This document shows positions 44,426 to 55,888 of a stretch of 64,000 bases of DNA, piece by piece (the first letter of the stretch is position 1; each line of letters opens with the position of its first letter). Origin of the DNA: Streptomyces galbus (GTDB taxonomy: Bacteria; Actinomycetota; Actinomycetes; Streptomycetales; Streptomycetaceae); NCBI RefSeq assembly GCF_005280195.1, contig NZ_SZPR01000008.1:345346-409345 (forward strand), in the 5' to 3' direction. Below the pieces are notes generated by a model that was given only the letters and a program-made list of their open reading frames with translations, had not been told where the DNA came from and made no database searches. The position numbers and the translations under genes were made by a program.

Positions 44426-46146
44426 ACGGCCGCCTCGCCCTCGGGCGCGGAGTGCTCCCCCGGCCGTTCGACCGGCGCGGGGTGCTGGTGCGCCGCCCGG
44501 GCGGGCCGGGGTGCCTCACGGCCGTCGTACATGCGGCCGCGCCGCACCGCGAACGGGCCGATGGCCAGCAGGTCGACCGGCGCGGAGCCGAAGCACTCCA
44601 GGGCGTCGCGCGGGTCGTCGACCATGGGCCGGCCGGCCGTGTTGAGGCTGGTGTTGACGACGACGGGCAGTCCGGTGCGGCGCTCGAAGGCGGCCAGCAT
44701 CCGCGCCACCAGCGGCTCCTGGCGTTCGGCGACGGTCTGGATGCGGGCCGTGCCGTCGACGTGCACCACGGCGGGGATGCGGTCGCGCCACCGGGGCGCC
44801 ACGTCGTGCACGAACAGCATGTACGGGCTGGGCAGCGGCCCGGCGAACAGCTCGTGCGCCCGGTCGGCGAGGACCATCGGGGCGACGGGGCGGAACTCCT
44901 CGCGGCCCTTGACGGAGTTGAGCCGTTCGAGGTTCTCGGCCCGCCCCGGGTGGGCCATCAGCGAGCGGTGGCCGAGGGCACGCGGCCCGTACTCGCTGCG
45001 GCCCTGGAACCAGGCCACGATCCCGTCCCGGGCCAGTTCCTCGGCGACGGTCTCGGCGATGTCGTCGGGCCGCTCGTAGGGGACGGCCGCGGAGTCGAGC
45101 CAGGCGCGCAGCTCCTCCTCGCTCCAGCCGCGGCCGAGGTCGGCGCCCGGCATGGGCCGCGGGTCCTCGGCGAGGTGCAGGGCGCCGCCGAGCGCGGTGC
45201 CGGCGTCCCCGGCGGCGGGCTGCACCCACACGTGCCCGTAGGGGCCGCGGGCAGCGATCTTGGAGTTGGCGACGCAGTTCAGGGCGACCCCGCCGGCCAG
45301 GGCGAGGGCGTCGCCGCCCGCGGTGCGGTACAGCCAGTGCACGAGGTCGAGCAGGGTCTCCTCCAGCACGGCCTGGGTGCTGGCGGCGAGGTCGGCGTGG
45401 TCGCGGGTCCAGGGCTCGCCGGGCGCGCGCTCCGGGGCGAGGGCGGCCCAGTCGACGCCGTGGGCGCGGAACCCGCCGTCGCCCGTGGCGTGGACGTGGG
45501 TGCGCAGCTCCGGCAGGAAGCGGGGGGTGCCGTAGGAGGCGAGGGCCATCACCTTGTACTCGTCGCTGCTGCGCAGGAAGCCCAGGTGGGCGGTGAGGTC
45601 CTCGTAGACCAGGCCGAGCGAGTGGGGCAGCGCCTGGGTGGCGAGGGTGTCGAGCTTGCCGTCGCGGTAACGGCCCGCGAGGTGGCTCGCGCACTCGCCG
45701 CGTCCGTCGAGGACGAGGACGGCGCTGTCGGGGTAGGGCGAGGCCGGTCCGGCGGAGGCGGCGTGCGCCACGTGGTGCGGGACGTGCACGACCCGGTCGG
45801 GGTCCAGTCCGGGCAGGGCCTCCGCGAGGAACTCGGGGGCGCGCCGGGCGTACTCCAGGCGCAGCGCGTCCCACGGGTCGAACAGGCCCATGTCGGCGGC
45901 CGGGCGGGCCAGCCGGGGGTCGAAGGAGTAGGCCACGGCGTCCAGCTCGGCCGGGCGGACCCCGGCGTGCTCCAGGCACCAGCGGGCGGACAGCTCGGGC
46001 AGCTCCCAGGCGGAGAACGGCACCGGCCGCTTGCCGTGCTTGCGCCGGCTGAAGCGCTCCTCCTCCGCGGCGGCGACCACCTGTCCGTCGACGACGAGGG
46101 CGGCGGCCGGGTCGTGGAAGAGTGCGTTGATGCCGAGGATGCGCAT
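44422..46146 (-). CDS. Carbamoyltransferase (NodU/CmcH family)
   Basis: 574 aa. N-terminal Kae1-like domain with HHVAHAASA (metal His pair), LVLDGRGE, YEDLTAHLGFLRSSDEYKVMALASYG, and a C-terminal YrdC-like domain with FQGRSEYGPRALGHRSLM and VVNTSLNTAG. It uses carbamoyl phosphate and ATP to carbamoylate a sugar hydroxyl. First gene of the 11-gene operon; a 231-bp upstream region probably holds the promoter. Confidence 0.94.
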   Translation of the reverse strand: MRILGINALFHDPAAALVVDGQVVAAAEEERFSRRKHGKRPVPFSAWELPELSARWCLEHAGVRPAELDAVAYSFDPRLARPAADMGLFDPWDALRLEYARRAPEFLAEALPGLDPDRVVHVPHHVAHAASAGPASPYPDSAVLVLDGRGECASHLAGRYRDGKLDTLATQALPHSLGLVYEDLTAHLGFLRSSDEYKVMALASYGTPRFLPELRTHVHATGDGGFRAHGVDWAALAPERAPGEPWTRDHADLAASTQAVLEETLLDLVHWLYRTAGGDALALAGGVALNCVANSKIAARGPYGHVWVQPAAGDAGTALGGALHLAEDPRPMPGADLGRGWSEEELRAWLDSAAVPYERPDDIAETVAEELARDGIVAWFQGRSEYGPRALGHRSLMAHPGRAENLERLNSVKGREEFRPVAPMVLADRAHELFAGPLPSPYMLFVHDVAPRWRDRIPAVVHVDGTARIQTVAERQEPLVARMLAAFERRTGLPVVVNTSLNTAGRPMVDDPRDALECFGSAPVDLLAIGPFAVRRGRMYDGREAPRPARAAHQHPAPVERPGEHSAPEGEAAV

Positions 46147-46377
46147 GGGGGTGACTCCGTCCCGTGCAGCGTTGTGTCGGGAATGCGGCTTTTGCACCTT
46201 GCGAGTGCCTGAAGAGAGCTGTCTCAAACACTTGGAGGCAACTTCCGCGGGAAGGGACCAGGTTATTACTCTCGGTAGTCGACCGTGACCCTGCGCGACG
46301 GCCGACGGGCGCCGCCCGCCGGCCGGGGTGCGGTTGCGTTCACGGGCCTGCGCCGACCGCCCGCGGGACGGACCCGC
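46147..46377. promoter_or_regulatory. Probable promoter region of the glycan operon
   Basis: It holds a CTTCC-GCG-GGAAG palindrome (46242-46254) and AT-rich stretches near 46205-46280, unlike its GC-rich flanks. No -35/-10 pair is certain. Confidence 0.4.
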
Positions 46378-47340
46378 TCAGGCGGCCTGGGCGTGGGTGA
46401 ACCAGCCGATGGTGCGCTCGAGGCCCTCGCTCCAGTCGACCCGGGGCGCCCAGCCGAGGCGCTCGCGGGCCAGCCGCGTGTCGGGGCGGCGCCGGCCGGG
46501 GTCGTCGACGGGGCGTTCGACGAAGCGGATCCGGGAGGCGGAGCCGGTCAGCTCGATGATCCGGCGGGCCAGCTCGAGCATGGTGATCTCCTCGCCGCCG
46601 CCGATGTTGACGGGGCCGGTCTCGCCGGACGCGGCCAGCGCGAGGACGCCGTCGACGGTGTCGTCGACGTAGCACAGGGAGCGGGTCTGGCTGCCGTCGC
46701 CGGCGACGGTGAGCGGGGCGCCGTCGAGGGCCTGGGCGACGAACGCGGGCACGGCGCGGCCGTCGCCGGTGCGCATGCGGGGCCCGTAGGTGTTGAAGAT
46801 CCGCACGATGGCGGTGTCGGTGCCGCGCACCCGGCGGTGCGCGGTGACCAGGGCCTCGGCGAACCGCTTGGACTCGTCGTAGACGCTGCGCGGGCCGACG
46901 GGATTGACGTTGCCCCAGTAGCCCTCCTGCTGAGGGTGTTCGAGCGGGTCGCCGTACACCTCGGAGGTGGAGGCGAGCAGGAAGCGGGCGCCGTCGGCGT
47001 GGGCCCGCTCCAGGGCGTACCGCGTGCCGGTGCTGCCGACGTCGAGCGTCTCCAGCGGCAGGCGCAGGTAGTCGACCGGCGAGGCGGGGCACGCGAAGTG
47101 CAGCACCAGGTCGAAGCGGCCGGGCAGGGTGCGCCAGGCAGCGGGGTCGGTGGCGTCGCCGTGCGCGAAGGCGAAGCCCCGGCGCTGCTCCAGCGCGACC
47201 ACGTTGGCCCGGGAGCCGGTGGACAGGTTGTCGAGGCAGACGACGTCGACGCCGTCGTCGAGCAGCCGTCCGCACAGGTGCGATCCCACGAATCCGGCCC
47301 CGCCGGTCACCAGTGCCCGGCGCCAGGTGCGTGCGCTCAT
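46378..47340 (-). CDS. UDP-glucuronate decarboxylase (UDP-xylose synthase)-like epimerase
   Basis: 320 aa extended [13 protein letters not shown] nucleotide loop (14-23), [55 protein letters not shown] (Tyr/Lys catalytic pair) and [10 protein letters not shown] closely follow UXS enzymes that make UDP-xylose from UDP-glucuronate. An NDP-heptose or GDP-mannose epimerase is less likely. ATG 47340 has AAGGAGGG upstream. Same strand as the glycan operon, 231 bp away. Confidence 0.85.
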   Translation of the reverse strand: MSARTWRRALVTGGAGFVGSHLCGRLLDDGVDVVCLDNLSTGSRANVVALEQRRGFAFAHGDATDPAAWRTLPGRFDLVLHFACPASPVDYLRLPLETLDVGSTGTRYALERAHADGARFLLASTSEVYGDPLEHPQQEGYWGNVNPVGPRSVYDESKRFAEALVTAHRRVRGTDTAIVRIFNTYGPRMRTGDGRAVPAFVAQALDGAPLTVAGDGSQTRSLCYVDDTVDGVLALAASGETGPVNIGGGEEITMLELARRIIELTGSASRIRFVERPVDDPGRRRPDTRLARERLGWAPRVDWSEGLERTIGWFTHAQAA

Positions 47341-47440
47341 GGGGCCCTCCTTGCTCTCGCCTACACGGGGTGACGACGCGAGTAACCAGGAGAAAGGGAC
47401 ACATGCCTCGAATCCGGACATGACTGTCGACCGCACACGG

Positions 47441-47461
47441 TGTGTATACACGCTGTGTATA
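47441..47461. promoter_or_regulatory. Direct repeat and palindrome before the deacetylase
   Basis: TGTGTATA at 47441-47448 and 47454-47461, 13 bp apart; the first overlaps palindrome GTGTATACAC (47442-47451). Likely an operator overlapping the -10. Confidence 0.4.
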
Positions 47462-47463
47462 GT
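47458..47463 (+). promoter_or_regulatory. -10 element of a probable leaderless promoter (deacetylase)
   Basis: TATAGT, 6 nt before ATG 47470, no ribosome site. A clean TANNNT-N6-ATG arrangement. Confidence 0.55.
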
Positions 47464-47469
47464 CCCGGC

Positions 47470-48252
47470 ATGCCTTCTCTGACCAAGAGGACGAAAAAGA
47501 CGGGGAACGCGTTGCTCGGGGGGTTACTGGCCCTGTGTCTGGCGTCGGCGCTGAGCGGGTGCGGCGGGGCCGCGACGACCCGTCCCAGCAGCGCCCGCGC
47601 CCAGGGCGCCCCGGGCCCCACCGCCCAGCCGCGGTTCGGGAGCGTGGACTGCCGACGGGTCACGTGCATAGCGCTGACCTTCGACGCGGGGCCGAGCGAG
47701 CACTCCGCCCGCCTGCTGGACGTCCTGCGGGACAAGGAGGTCCCGGCGACCTTCTTCCTGCTGGGCGCGCGGCACATCGAGAAGTACCCCGGCCTGGTGC
47801 GCCGGATGGCGGCCGAGGGGCACGAGGTGGCCAGCCACACCTGGGACCACCGCATCCTCACCCGCATCCGGCCCGATGAGATACGCGCGGAGCTGGAGCG
47901 CACCAACGCGGCCATAGAGCGCCTGACCGGCCGGCGCCCCACCCTGATGCGCCCGCCGCAGGGCCGCACGAACGACACCGTGCACGCCGTCTGCCGCGAG
48001 CTCGGGCTGGCGGAGGTGCTGTGGACGGTGACCGCCAAGGACTACCGGACCTCCGACCCCGCGCTCATCCGGCGCCGGGTGCTGGCCGGGGCCGACCGGG
48101 ACGGGATCATCCTGCTGCACGACCTGTACGACGGGACGGTGCCGGCCGTGCCAGGCATCATCGACGCCCTCAAGGAGCGGGGCTTCGTCTTCGTCACGGT
48201 GCCCCAGTTGCTGGCGCCGGGGGCGGCGCAGCCGGGGAAGGTGTACCGCTGA
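47470..48252 (+). CDS. Secreted polysaccharide deacetylase, probable lipoprotein
   Basis: 260 aa CE4 (NodB-like) deacetylase. Basic N-terminus (KRTKK), hydrophobic core and lipobox ending at Cys31 (L-S-G-C). Catalytic motif TFDAGPS (70-76), with His123-Thr-Trp-Asp-His127 zinc ligands, plus [10 protein letters not shown]. Acts on a cell-surface sugar polymer, removing N- or O-acetyl groups. Codon 19 is TTA (47524-47526), so translation should depend on the bldA tRNA. Divergent from the UDP-xylose synthase-like gene. Confidence 0.92.
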   Translation: MPSLTKRTKKTGNALLGGLLALCLASALSGCGGAATTRPSSARAQGAPGPTAQPRFGSVDCRRVTCIALTFDAGPSEHSARLLDVLRDKEVPATFFLLGARHIEKYPGLVRRMAAEGHEVASHTWDHRILTRIRPDEIRAELERTNAAIERLTGRRPTLMRPPQGRTNDTVHAVCRELGLAEVLWTVTAKDYRTSDPALIRRRVLAGADRDGIILLHDLYDGTVPAVPGIIDALKERGFVFVTVPQLLAPGAAQPGKVYR

Positions 48253-48322
48253 GCCGGCCACCGCGCCACGCGGCCACACGGGGGTCGGGCACGGACGACG
48301 GGCCGGGTCCCGTCGCGTTCCC

Positions 48323-48328
48323 TACGAT
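48323..48328 (+). promoter_or_regulatory. -10 element of a probable leaderless promoter (SRPBCC gene)
   Basis: TACGAT, 6 nt before GTG 48335, no ribosome site. Confidence 0.45.
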
Positions 48329-48334
48329 CGTCCC

Positions 48335-48775
48335 GTGGCCCTCTTCCGTCTCGAACGCACGGCCCCCCTCCCGCCCGAGGAGGTGTGGCGCCGCCTCACG
48401 CTGTGGTCGAGGCACGGCGACGTGGTCCCGCTGACCCGGGTCGTGGTGGAGACTCCCCCGCCCACCGGGCAGGGCACCGTCTTCGTGGCCCGTACGGTGC
48501 TCGGCCCGCTGCGCGTCGACGACCGCATGGAGGTCACCGTGTGGCGGCCCCCGGCGGGCGACACCCCGGGCGTGTGCCGTCTGGAGAAACGGGGCCGGGT
48601 GGTCCTCGGCTGGGCGGAGATCGAGGTGGGCCCGAGGCCCGGCGGGCGGACCCGCGTGCGGTGGACCGAGGACATCGGCGTCCGCCTCCTGCCCGCCTTC
48701 TTCGACCCGGTGCTGCGCAGCGCGGGCCGCTGGGTCTTCGGCCGCGCGGCGGACCGGCTGCTGGAGACGCCTTAG
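48335..48775 (+). CDS. SRPBCC (START-like) ligand-binding protein
   Basis: 146 aa. Begins LERTAPLPPEEVWRRL, a typical polyketide-cyclase/SRPBCC start, with beta strands and a final amphipathic helix (FDPVLRSAGRWVFGRAADRLL). The fold holds hydrophobic ligands; the role here is unknown. It converges on xdhC with a shared hairpin. Confidence 0.85.
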   Translation: MALFRLERTAPLPPEEVWRRLTLWSRHGDVVPLTRVVVETPPPTGQGTVFVARTVLGPLRVDDRMEVTVWRPPAGDTPGVCRLEKRGRVVLGWAEIEVGPRPGGRTRVRWTEDIGVRLLPAFFDPVLRSAGRWVFGRAADRLLETP

Positions 48776-48790
48776 GGGCGAGGGGTGGTG

Positions 48791-48810
48791 GCCGACGGCG
48801 GGCCGTCGGC
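48791..48810. terminator. Bidirectional hairpin between SRPBCC and xdhC genes
   Basis: 8-bp stem GCCGACGG/CCGTCGGC with a 4-nt loop in a 42-bp convergent gap. Confidence 0.6.
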
Positions 48811-48817
48811 GTGGGTT

Positions 48818-49969
48818 TCAGGCCACCGAGTCGATGCGTCGCGTGGGATGCGGGGTCCGGTCGTGGTGGATCGGGGTGTGGACGCCGGTGAGTGACACCC
48901 CGCTGCCGCCGCGGCGGTTCGCGACGATCTCCGCGCCGATCGACAGGGCCGTCTCCTCCGGCGTGCGGGCGCCGAGGTCGAGGCCGATCGGGGAGCGCAG
49001 GCGGGTCAGTTCCAGGTCGGTGACGCCGGCCTCGCGCAGCCGGCGGTTGCGGTCCAGGTGGGTGCGGCGCGAGCCCATCGCGCCGACGTAGGCGACCGGC
49101 AGGCGCAGGGCGCGTTCCAGCAGCGGTACGTCGAACTTGGCGTCGTGGGTGAGGACGCACAGGACCGTGCGGCCGTCGACCTCGGTGCGCTCCAGGTACC
49201 GGTGCGGCCACTCCACGACGACCTCGTCGGCCTCGGGGAAGCGGGCCGGTGTCGCGAACACCGGCCGGGCGTCGCACACGGTCACCCGGTAGCCGAGGAA
49301 CCGGCCGACGCGCACCAGGGCGGCCGCGAAGTCGATCGCGCCGAAGACGATCATCCGGGGCGGCGGCACCGAGGACTCCACCAGGACCGTCAGCGGACTG
49401 CCGCAGCGCGAGCCGCGCTCGCCGATCTCCAGGGTTCCGGTGCGCCCCGCGTCCAGGAAGGCGCCGGCCTCCGCGGCGACGGTGCGGTCCAGCTCGGGAT
49501 GGGCGCCGAAGCCGCCCTCGTGGGAGCCGTCGGGGCGGACCAGCATGGCGCGTCCGCGCAGCTCGTCCGGTCCGGAGACGATCCGCGCGAGGGCCGCCGC
49601 CCCGCCGTCCGTGGCGGCGGCGAGGGCGGCGGCGACGACCGGGCGGGCGGGGTCGCCCGCCCGGACCGGGGTGACGAGCACGTCGATGACGCCGCCGCAG
49701 GTCAGGCCGACGGCGAAGGCGTCGTCGTCGCTGTAGCCGAAGCGCTCCAGGACGGTCCGGCCGTCCTCCAGCGCCTGCCGGCACAGCTCGTACACCGCCC
49801 CCTCCACGCACCCGCCGGAGACCGAGCCGACCGCCGTGCCGTCGGCGTCCACCGCGAGGGCGGCGCCCGGCTGGCGGGGCGCGCTGCCGCCCACGGCCAC
49901 GACGGTGGCCACGGCGAACTCTCGCCCCTGCTCGACCCACCGGTGCAGTTCCTCGGCGATGTCCAGCAT
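48818..49969 (-). CDS. xdhC: XdhC-family molybdenum cofactor insertion protein
   Basis: 383 aa. N-terminal XdhC/CoxI domain (VVAVGGSAPRQPGAALAV; SVSGGCVEGAVYE) and C-terminal Rossmann XdhC_C domain (MIVFGAIDFAAALVRVGRFLGYRVTVCDAR; YVGAMGSRRTH). It binds and sulfurates Moco and delivers it to xanthine dehydrogenase. ATG 49969 follows GAGGAG. It sits 47 bp after the AzgA gene, which itself follows the dehydrogenase operon. Confidence 0.93.
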   Translation of the reverse strand: MLDIAEELHRWVEQGREFAVATVVAVGGSAPRQPGAALAVDADGTAVGSVSGGCVEGAVYELCRQALEDGRTVLERFGYSDDDAFAVGLTCGGVIDVLVTPVRAGDPARPVVAAALAAATDGGAAALARIVSGPDELRGRAMLVRPDGSHEGGFGAHPELDRTVAAEAGAFLDAGRTGTLEIGERGSRCGSPLTVLVESSVPPPRMIVFGAIDFAAALVRVGRFLGYRVTVCDARPVFATPARFPEADEVVVEWPHRYLERTEVDGRTVLCVLTHDAKFDVPLLERALRLPVAYVGAMGSRRTHLDRNRRLREAGVTDLELTRLRSPIGLDLGARTPEETALSIGAEIVANRRGGSGVSLTGVHTPIHHDRTPHPTRRIDSVA

Positions 49970-50016
49970 GCTCGGTCTCCTCAACGGGTTGCGGTGGACG
50001 GGGCTCCGGCGGGCCG

Positions 50017-51474
50017 TCAGTGGACGCCCAGCCAGCTCTCGATCGGGTGCAGGGCGAAGTAGACGAGGAAGATCGCCGTCAGGCCCCACATGAAGGCCCC
50101 GATCTCCCGCGCCCGGCCCTGGGCGGTCTTGATGGCGACGTACGAGATCACGCCGGCGGCGACGCCCGCGGTGATGGAGTACGTGAACGGCATGATCACC
50201 ACGGTCAGGAACACCGGGACCGCGGTGGCGCGGTCGGCCCAGTCGACGTGCCGCGCGTTCATCAGCATCATCGAGCCGATGACCACCAGCGCGGCGGACG
50301 CGACCTCCTGGGGGACGATCGCCGTCAGCGGGGTGAAGAACAGGCACGCGGCGAAGAACAGGCCCGTCACCACCGAGGCGAGGCCCGTGCGGGCGCCCTC
50401 GCCGACGCCGGTCGCCGACTCGATGAACACGGTCTGGCCCGAGCCGCCGGCCACGCCGCCGATCGCGCCGCCCGCGCCGTCGATGAACAGCGCCTTGGAC
50501 AGGCCCGGCATCCGCCCCTTGTCGTCGGCGAGCTGCGCCTCGGTGCCGACGCCGATGATGGTCGCCATCGCGTCGAAGAACCCGGCGAGCACCAGGGTGA
50601 ACACGATCATGCCGACGGTCATCGCGCCGACCTGGCCCCAGCCGCCGAAGTCGACGTGGCCGAAGAGCGAGAAGTCGGGCATCGACACGGCGCTGCCGTG
50701 CAGTTCGGGCGCGCCGTTGGCCCAGGCGCCGGAGGCGACGACCCCGCCGGCGTTGAGGAGGGCGGCGACGACCGTGCCGGTGACGATGCCGATGAGGATG
50801 GCGCCGGGGACGTTGCGGGCCTGGAGCATGAAGATCAGCAGCAGGGTGCCGGCGAACAGCAGCACGGGCCAGCCGGCGAGTTCGCCCACCGGGCCGAGGG
50901 TGACGGGGGTGGCCTTGCCCTGGTGCACGAAGCCGGCCTTGTAGAAGCCGATCAGGGCGATGAACAGGCCGATGCCCATGGTGATGCCGTGCTTGAGGGC
51001 GAGCGGGATCGCGTTCATGATCATCTCGCGCAGGCCGGTGACGACCAGCAGCATGATGACCACGCCGTAGACCACGCACATGCCCATCGCCTGCGGCCAG
51101 GTCATCTGCGGGGCGACCTGCGAGGAGAGCACCCCGGACACGGACAGGCCGGCCGCGAGGGCGAGCGGCACCTTGCCGACGAAGCCCATCAACAGCGTGG
51201 TGGCGGCCGCGGCGAACGCGGTCGCGGTGATCAGGGCCTGCCGGCCCAGGGTGTCCCCGGCCACGTCCTTGCCGGACAGGATCAGGGGGTTGAGCAGCAG
51301 GATGTACGCCATCGCCATGAAGGTGGTGACGCCACCGCGCACTTCGCGCGCGACGCTCGAACCGCGCCGGGATATGTGGAAGTACCGGTCGAGCCAGGAT
51401 CTGCCGGCCGGGACGCGGGAGCCGTCGCCCGCGTCGTCGGCTGCGGTCCTCGGCTCCAGTGACTGCTGGGTCAT
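50017..51474 (-). CDS. AzgA-type guanine/hypoxanthine permease
   Basis: 485 aa NCS2 member of the AzgA/GhxP branch. Core residues GSGQTVFIESATGVGEGARTGLASVVTGLF and ITATAFAAAATTLLMGFVGKVPLALAAGL identify it. About 12-14 membrane helices. It imports purine bases as substrates for the neighbouring xanthine dehydrogenase. It differs from the NAT-type permease at 4.9-6.3 kb, so the two probably take different purines. Confidence 0.92.
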   Translation of the reverse strand: MTQQSLEPRTAADDAGDGSRVPAGRSWLDRYFHISRRGSSVAREVRGGVTTFMAMAYILLLNPLILSGKDVAGDTLGRQALITATAFAAAATTLLMGFVGKVPLALAAGLSVSGVLSSQVAPQMTWPQAMGMCVVYGVVIMLLVVTGLREMIMNAIPLALKHGITMGIGLFIALIGFYKAGFVHQGKATPVTLGPVGELAGWPVLLFAGTLLLIFMLQARNVPGAILIGIVTGTVVAALLNAGGVVASGAWANGAPELHGSAVSMPDFSLFGHVDFGGWGQVGAMTVGMIVFTLVLAGFFDAMATIIGVGTEAQLADDKGRMPGLSKALFIDGAGGAIGGVAGGSGQTVFIESATGVGEGARTGLASVVTGLFFAACLFFTPLTAIVPQEVASAALVVIGSMMLMNARHVDWADRATAVPVFLTVVIMPFTYSITAGVAAGVISYVAIKTAQGRAREIGAFMWGLTAIFLVYFALHPIESWLGVH

Positions 51475-51590
51475 GTGGGCCTACTCCCAAGGTTCATAGG
51501 GGCACCCGTCTTGCGCGGCTGCGGATACGGGATTTGGGAAGGTGCATCGGCCGCACGACCCGGGGGACGGCCCGAGACGAACGATCTCTG

Positions 51591-51630
51591 CTCCGGGCGG
51601 CGCGGTGACTGGCGCCGGCGCCGCCCGGAG
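51591..51630 (-). terminator. Terminator after the xanthine dehydrogenase operon
   Basis: Perfect 13-bp stem (51591-51603 with 51618-51630), 14-nt loop, 6 bp beyond the xdh stop. Confidence 0.7.
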
Positions 51631-51636
51631 GGTCTG

Positions 51637-54033
<2,397 letters not shown>

Positions 54034-54034
54034 G

Positions 54035-54618
<584 letters not shown>

Positions 54619-54619
<1 letters not shown>

Positions 54620-55512
54620 CACGCAGCTCCCTCGGTGGCGCGGTGGGTGCCGCGGTACGACTCCCAGGTCCAGGTCAGCGTCCGGCGGGCCAGCACGCCC
54701 ACCGCGTGCCGGCGGTAGCTCGCGGTGCCCCGGACGTCGTCGATCGGGTTGCAGGCGGCGGAGCACAGGTCGGCGAACTGCTTGGCGACGGACGGGGTGA
54801 TGATCTTCCCGTTGTCCCAGAAGCCGCCCTCCTCCAGCGCCGCGTTCAGGAACTCCTCGGCGGTCGTGGCCCGCACGGGCGTGGGCGCCGCCGAGCCGAT
54901 GCCGGTGCGCACCGTCCGGGTGTCCGGGTGCAGCGCCAGACCGAACGCGCACACCGCGATGACCATGGCGTTGCGGGTGCCGACCTTGGAGAACTGCTGG
55001 GGCCCGTCCGCCTTCCTCACGTGCACGGCGCGGATCAGCTCGTCGGGCTGGAGCGCGTTGCGCTTGACGCCGGTGTAGAAGGCGTCGATCGGGATGAGCC
55101 GGGTGCCGCGGGCCGCGGACTCCACCTCGACCTCGGCGCCGGCCGCGAGGAGGGCGGGGTGGGCGTCGCCGGCCGGGGAGGCGGTGCCGAGGTTGCCGCC
55201 GACGCCGCCGCGGTTGCGGATCTGCGGGGAGGCGACCGTGTGCGAGGCGAGGGCGAGGCCGGGCAGTTCGGCGCGCAGGTTCTCCATGATCCTCGTGTAG
55301 GGGACGGAGGCACCGAGCCGCACGCTGTCCTCGCCGACCTCCCACTCGTAGAGATCGCCGACGCGGGTGAGGTCGAGCAGGTACTCGGGCCGGCGGTGGT
55401 CGAAGTTGATCTCGACCATCACGTCGGTGCCACCCGCAATCGGCACAGCGGCGGGGTGCTCGGCCTTGGCGGCGAGCGCCTCCTCCCAGCTGGCGGGGCG
55501 AAGGAAGTCCAT
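54619..55512 (-). CDS. Xanthine dehydrogenase, FAD-binding subunit
   Basis: 297 aa FAD_binding_5/CO_deh_flav_C protein. It opens MDFLRPASWEEALA and has the FAD motif PIAGGTDVMVEINF (about 20-33), then ASHTVASPQIRNRGGVGGNLGTASPAGDAHPAL. First gene of the dehydrogenase operon, transcribed from the 376-bp region shared with pucR. Confidence 0.94.
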
Positions 55513-55888
55513 GACCGGCTCTCTTCTTCGTCTCGTGGGGCGTACGGATCGAGCCAGAATCGGTGCGGCGGGCCCGGCTCGTTCATGTGGTGTTCACGCG
55601 GAGTGGGCTCAGTACACAGCGGTGTGCTCCGACGGGGTCAGTCACCGAAACCATGAAGGAGTTGGCTGGCCACGTCAGCCATCTTGTAGATTCATATGAA
55701 CGGAGGTCATCAGAAACCTCCTGGTTCTCCTGCGGAAACGCGGGAAACACCCCGGCCCGCACCGAACGCGGACCACGACCGCCCGGGCGGGCGACCGGCG
55801 CCCCCGCGACGGGTCCCGTCCGACGGCACCCCTCACGACCCCACAGCACCCATCGTAGATTTCGAGACAGAGAACGGCGGCGACGAGA
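55513..55888. promoter_or_regulatory. 376-bp divergent promoter region, xdh/pucR
   Basis: Contains TGGCTG-N7-CAGCCA (55663-55681), palindrome TTCATATGAA (55691-55700) and a GGAGGT/ACCTCC hairpin (55702-55721). These cluster within 60 bp and are the likeliest PucR sites. No RNA gene; the small reading frames inside lack a ribosome site. Confidence 0.5.

Noticed and set aside
34904..46146. Enzymes of an LPS core in a Gram-negative contaminant
   Set aside because: GC content, GTG starts and flanking genes are uniformly streptomycete, and no lipid A or core genes occur.
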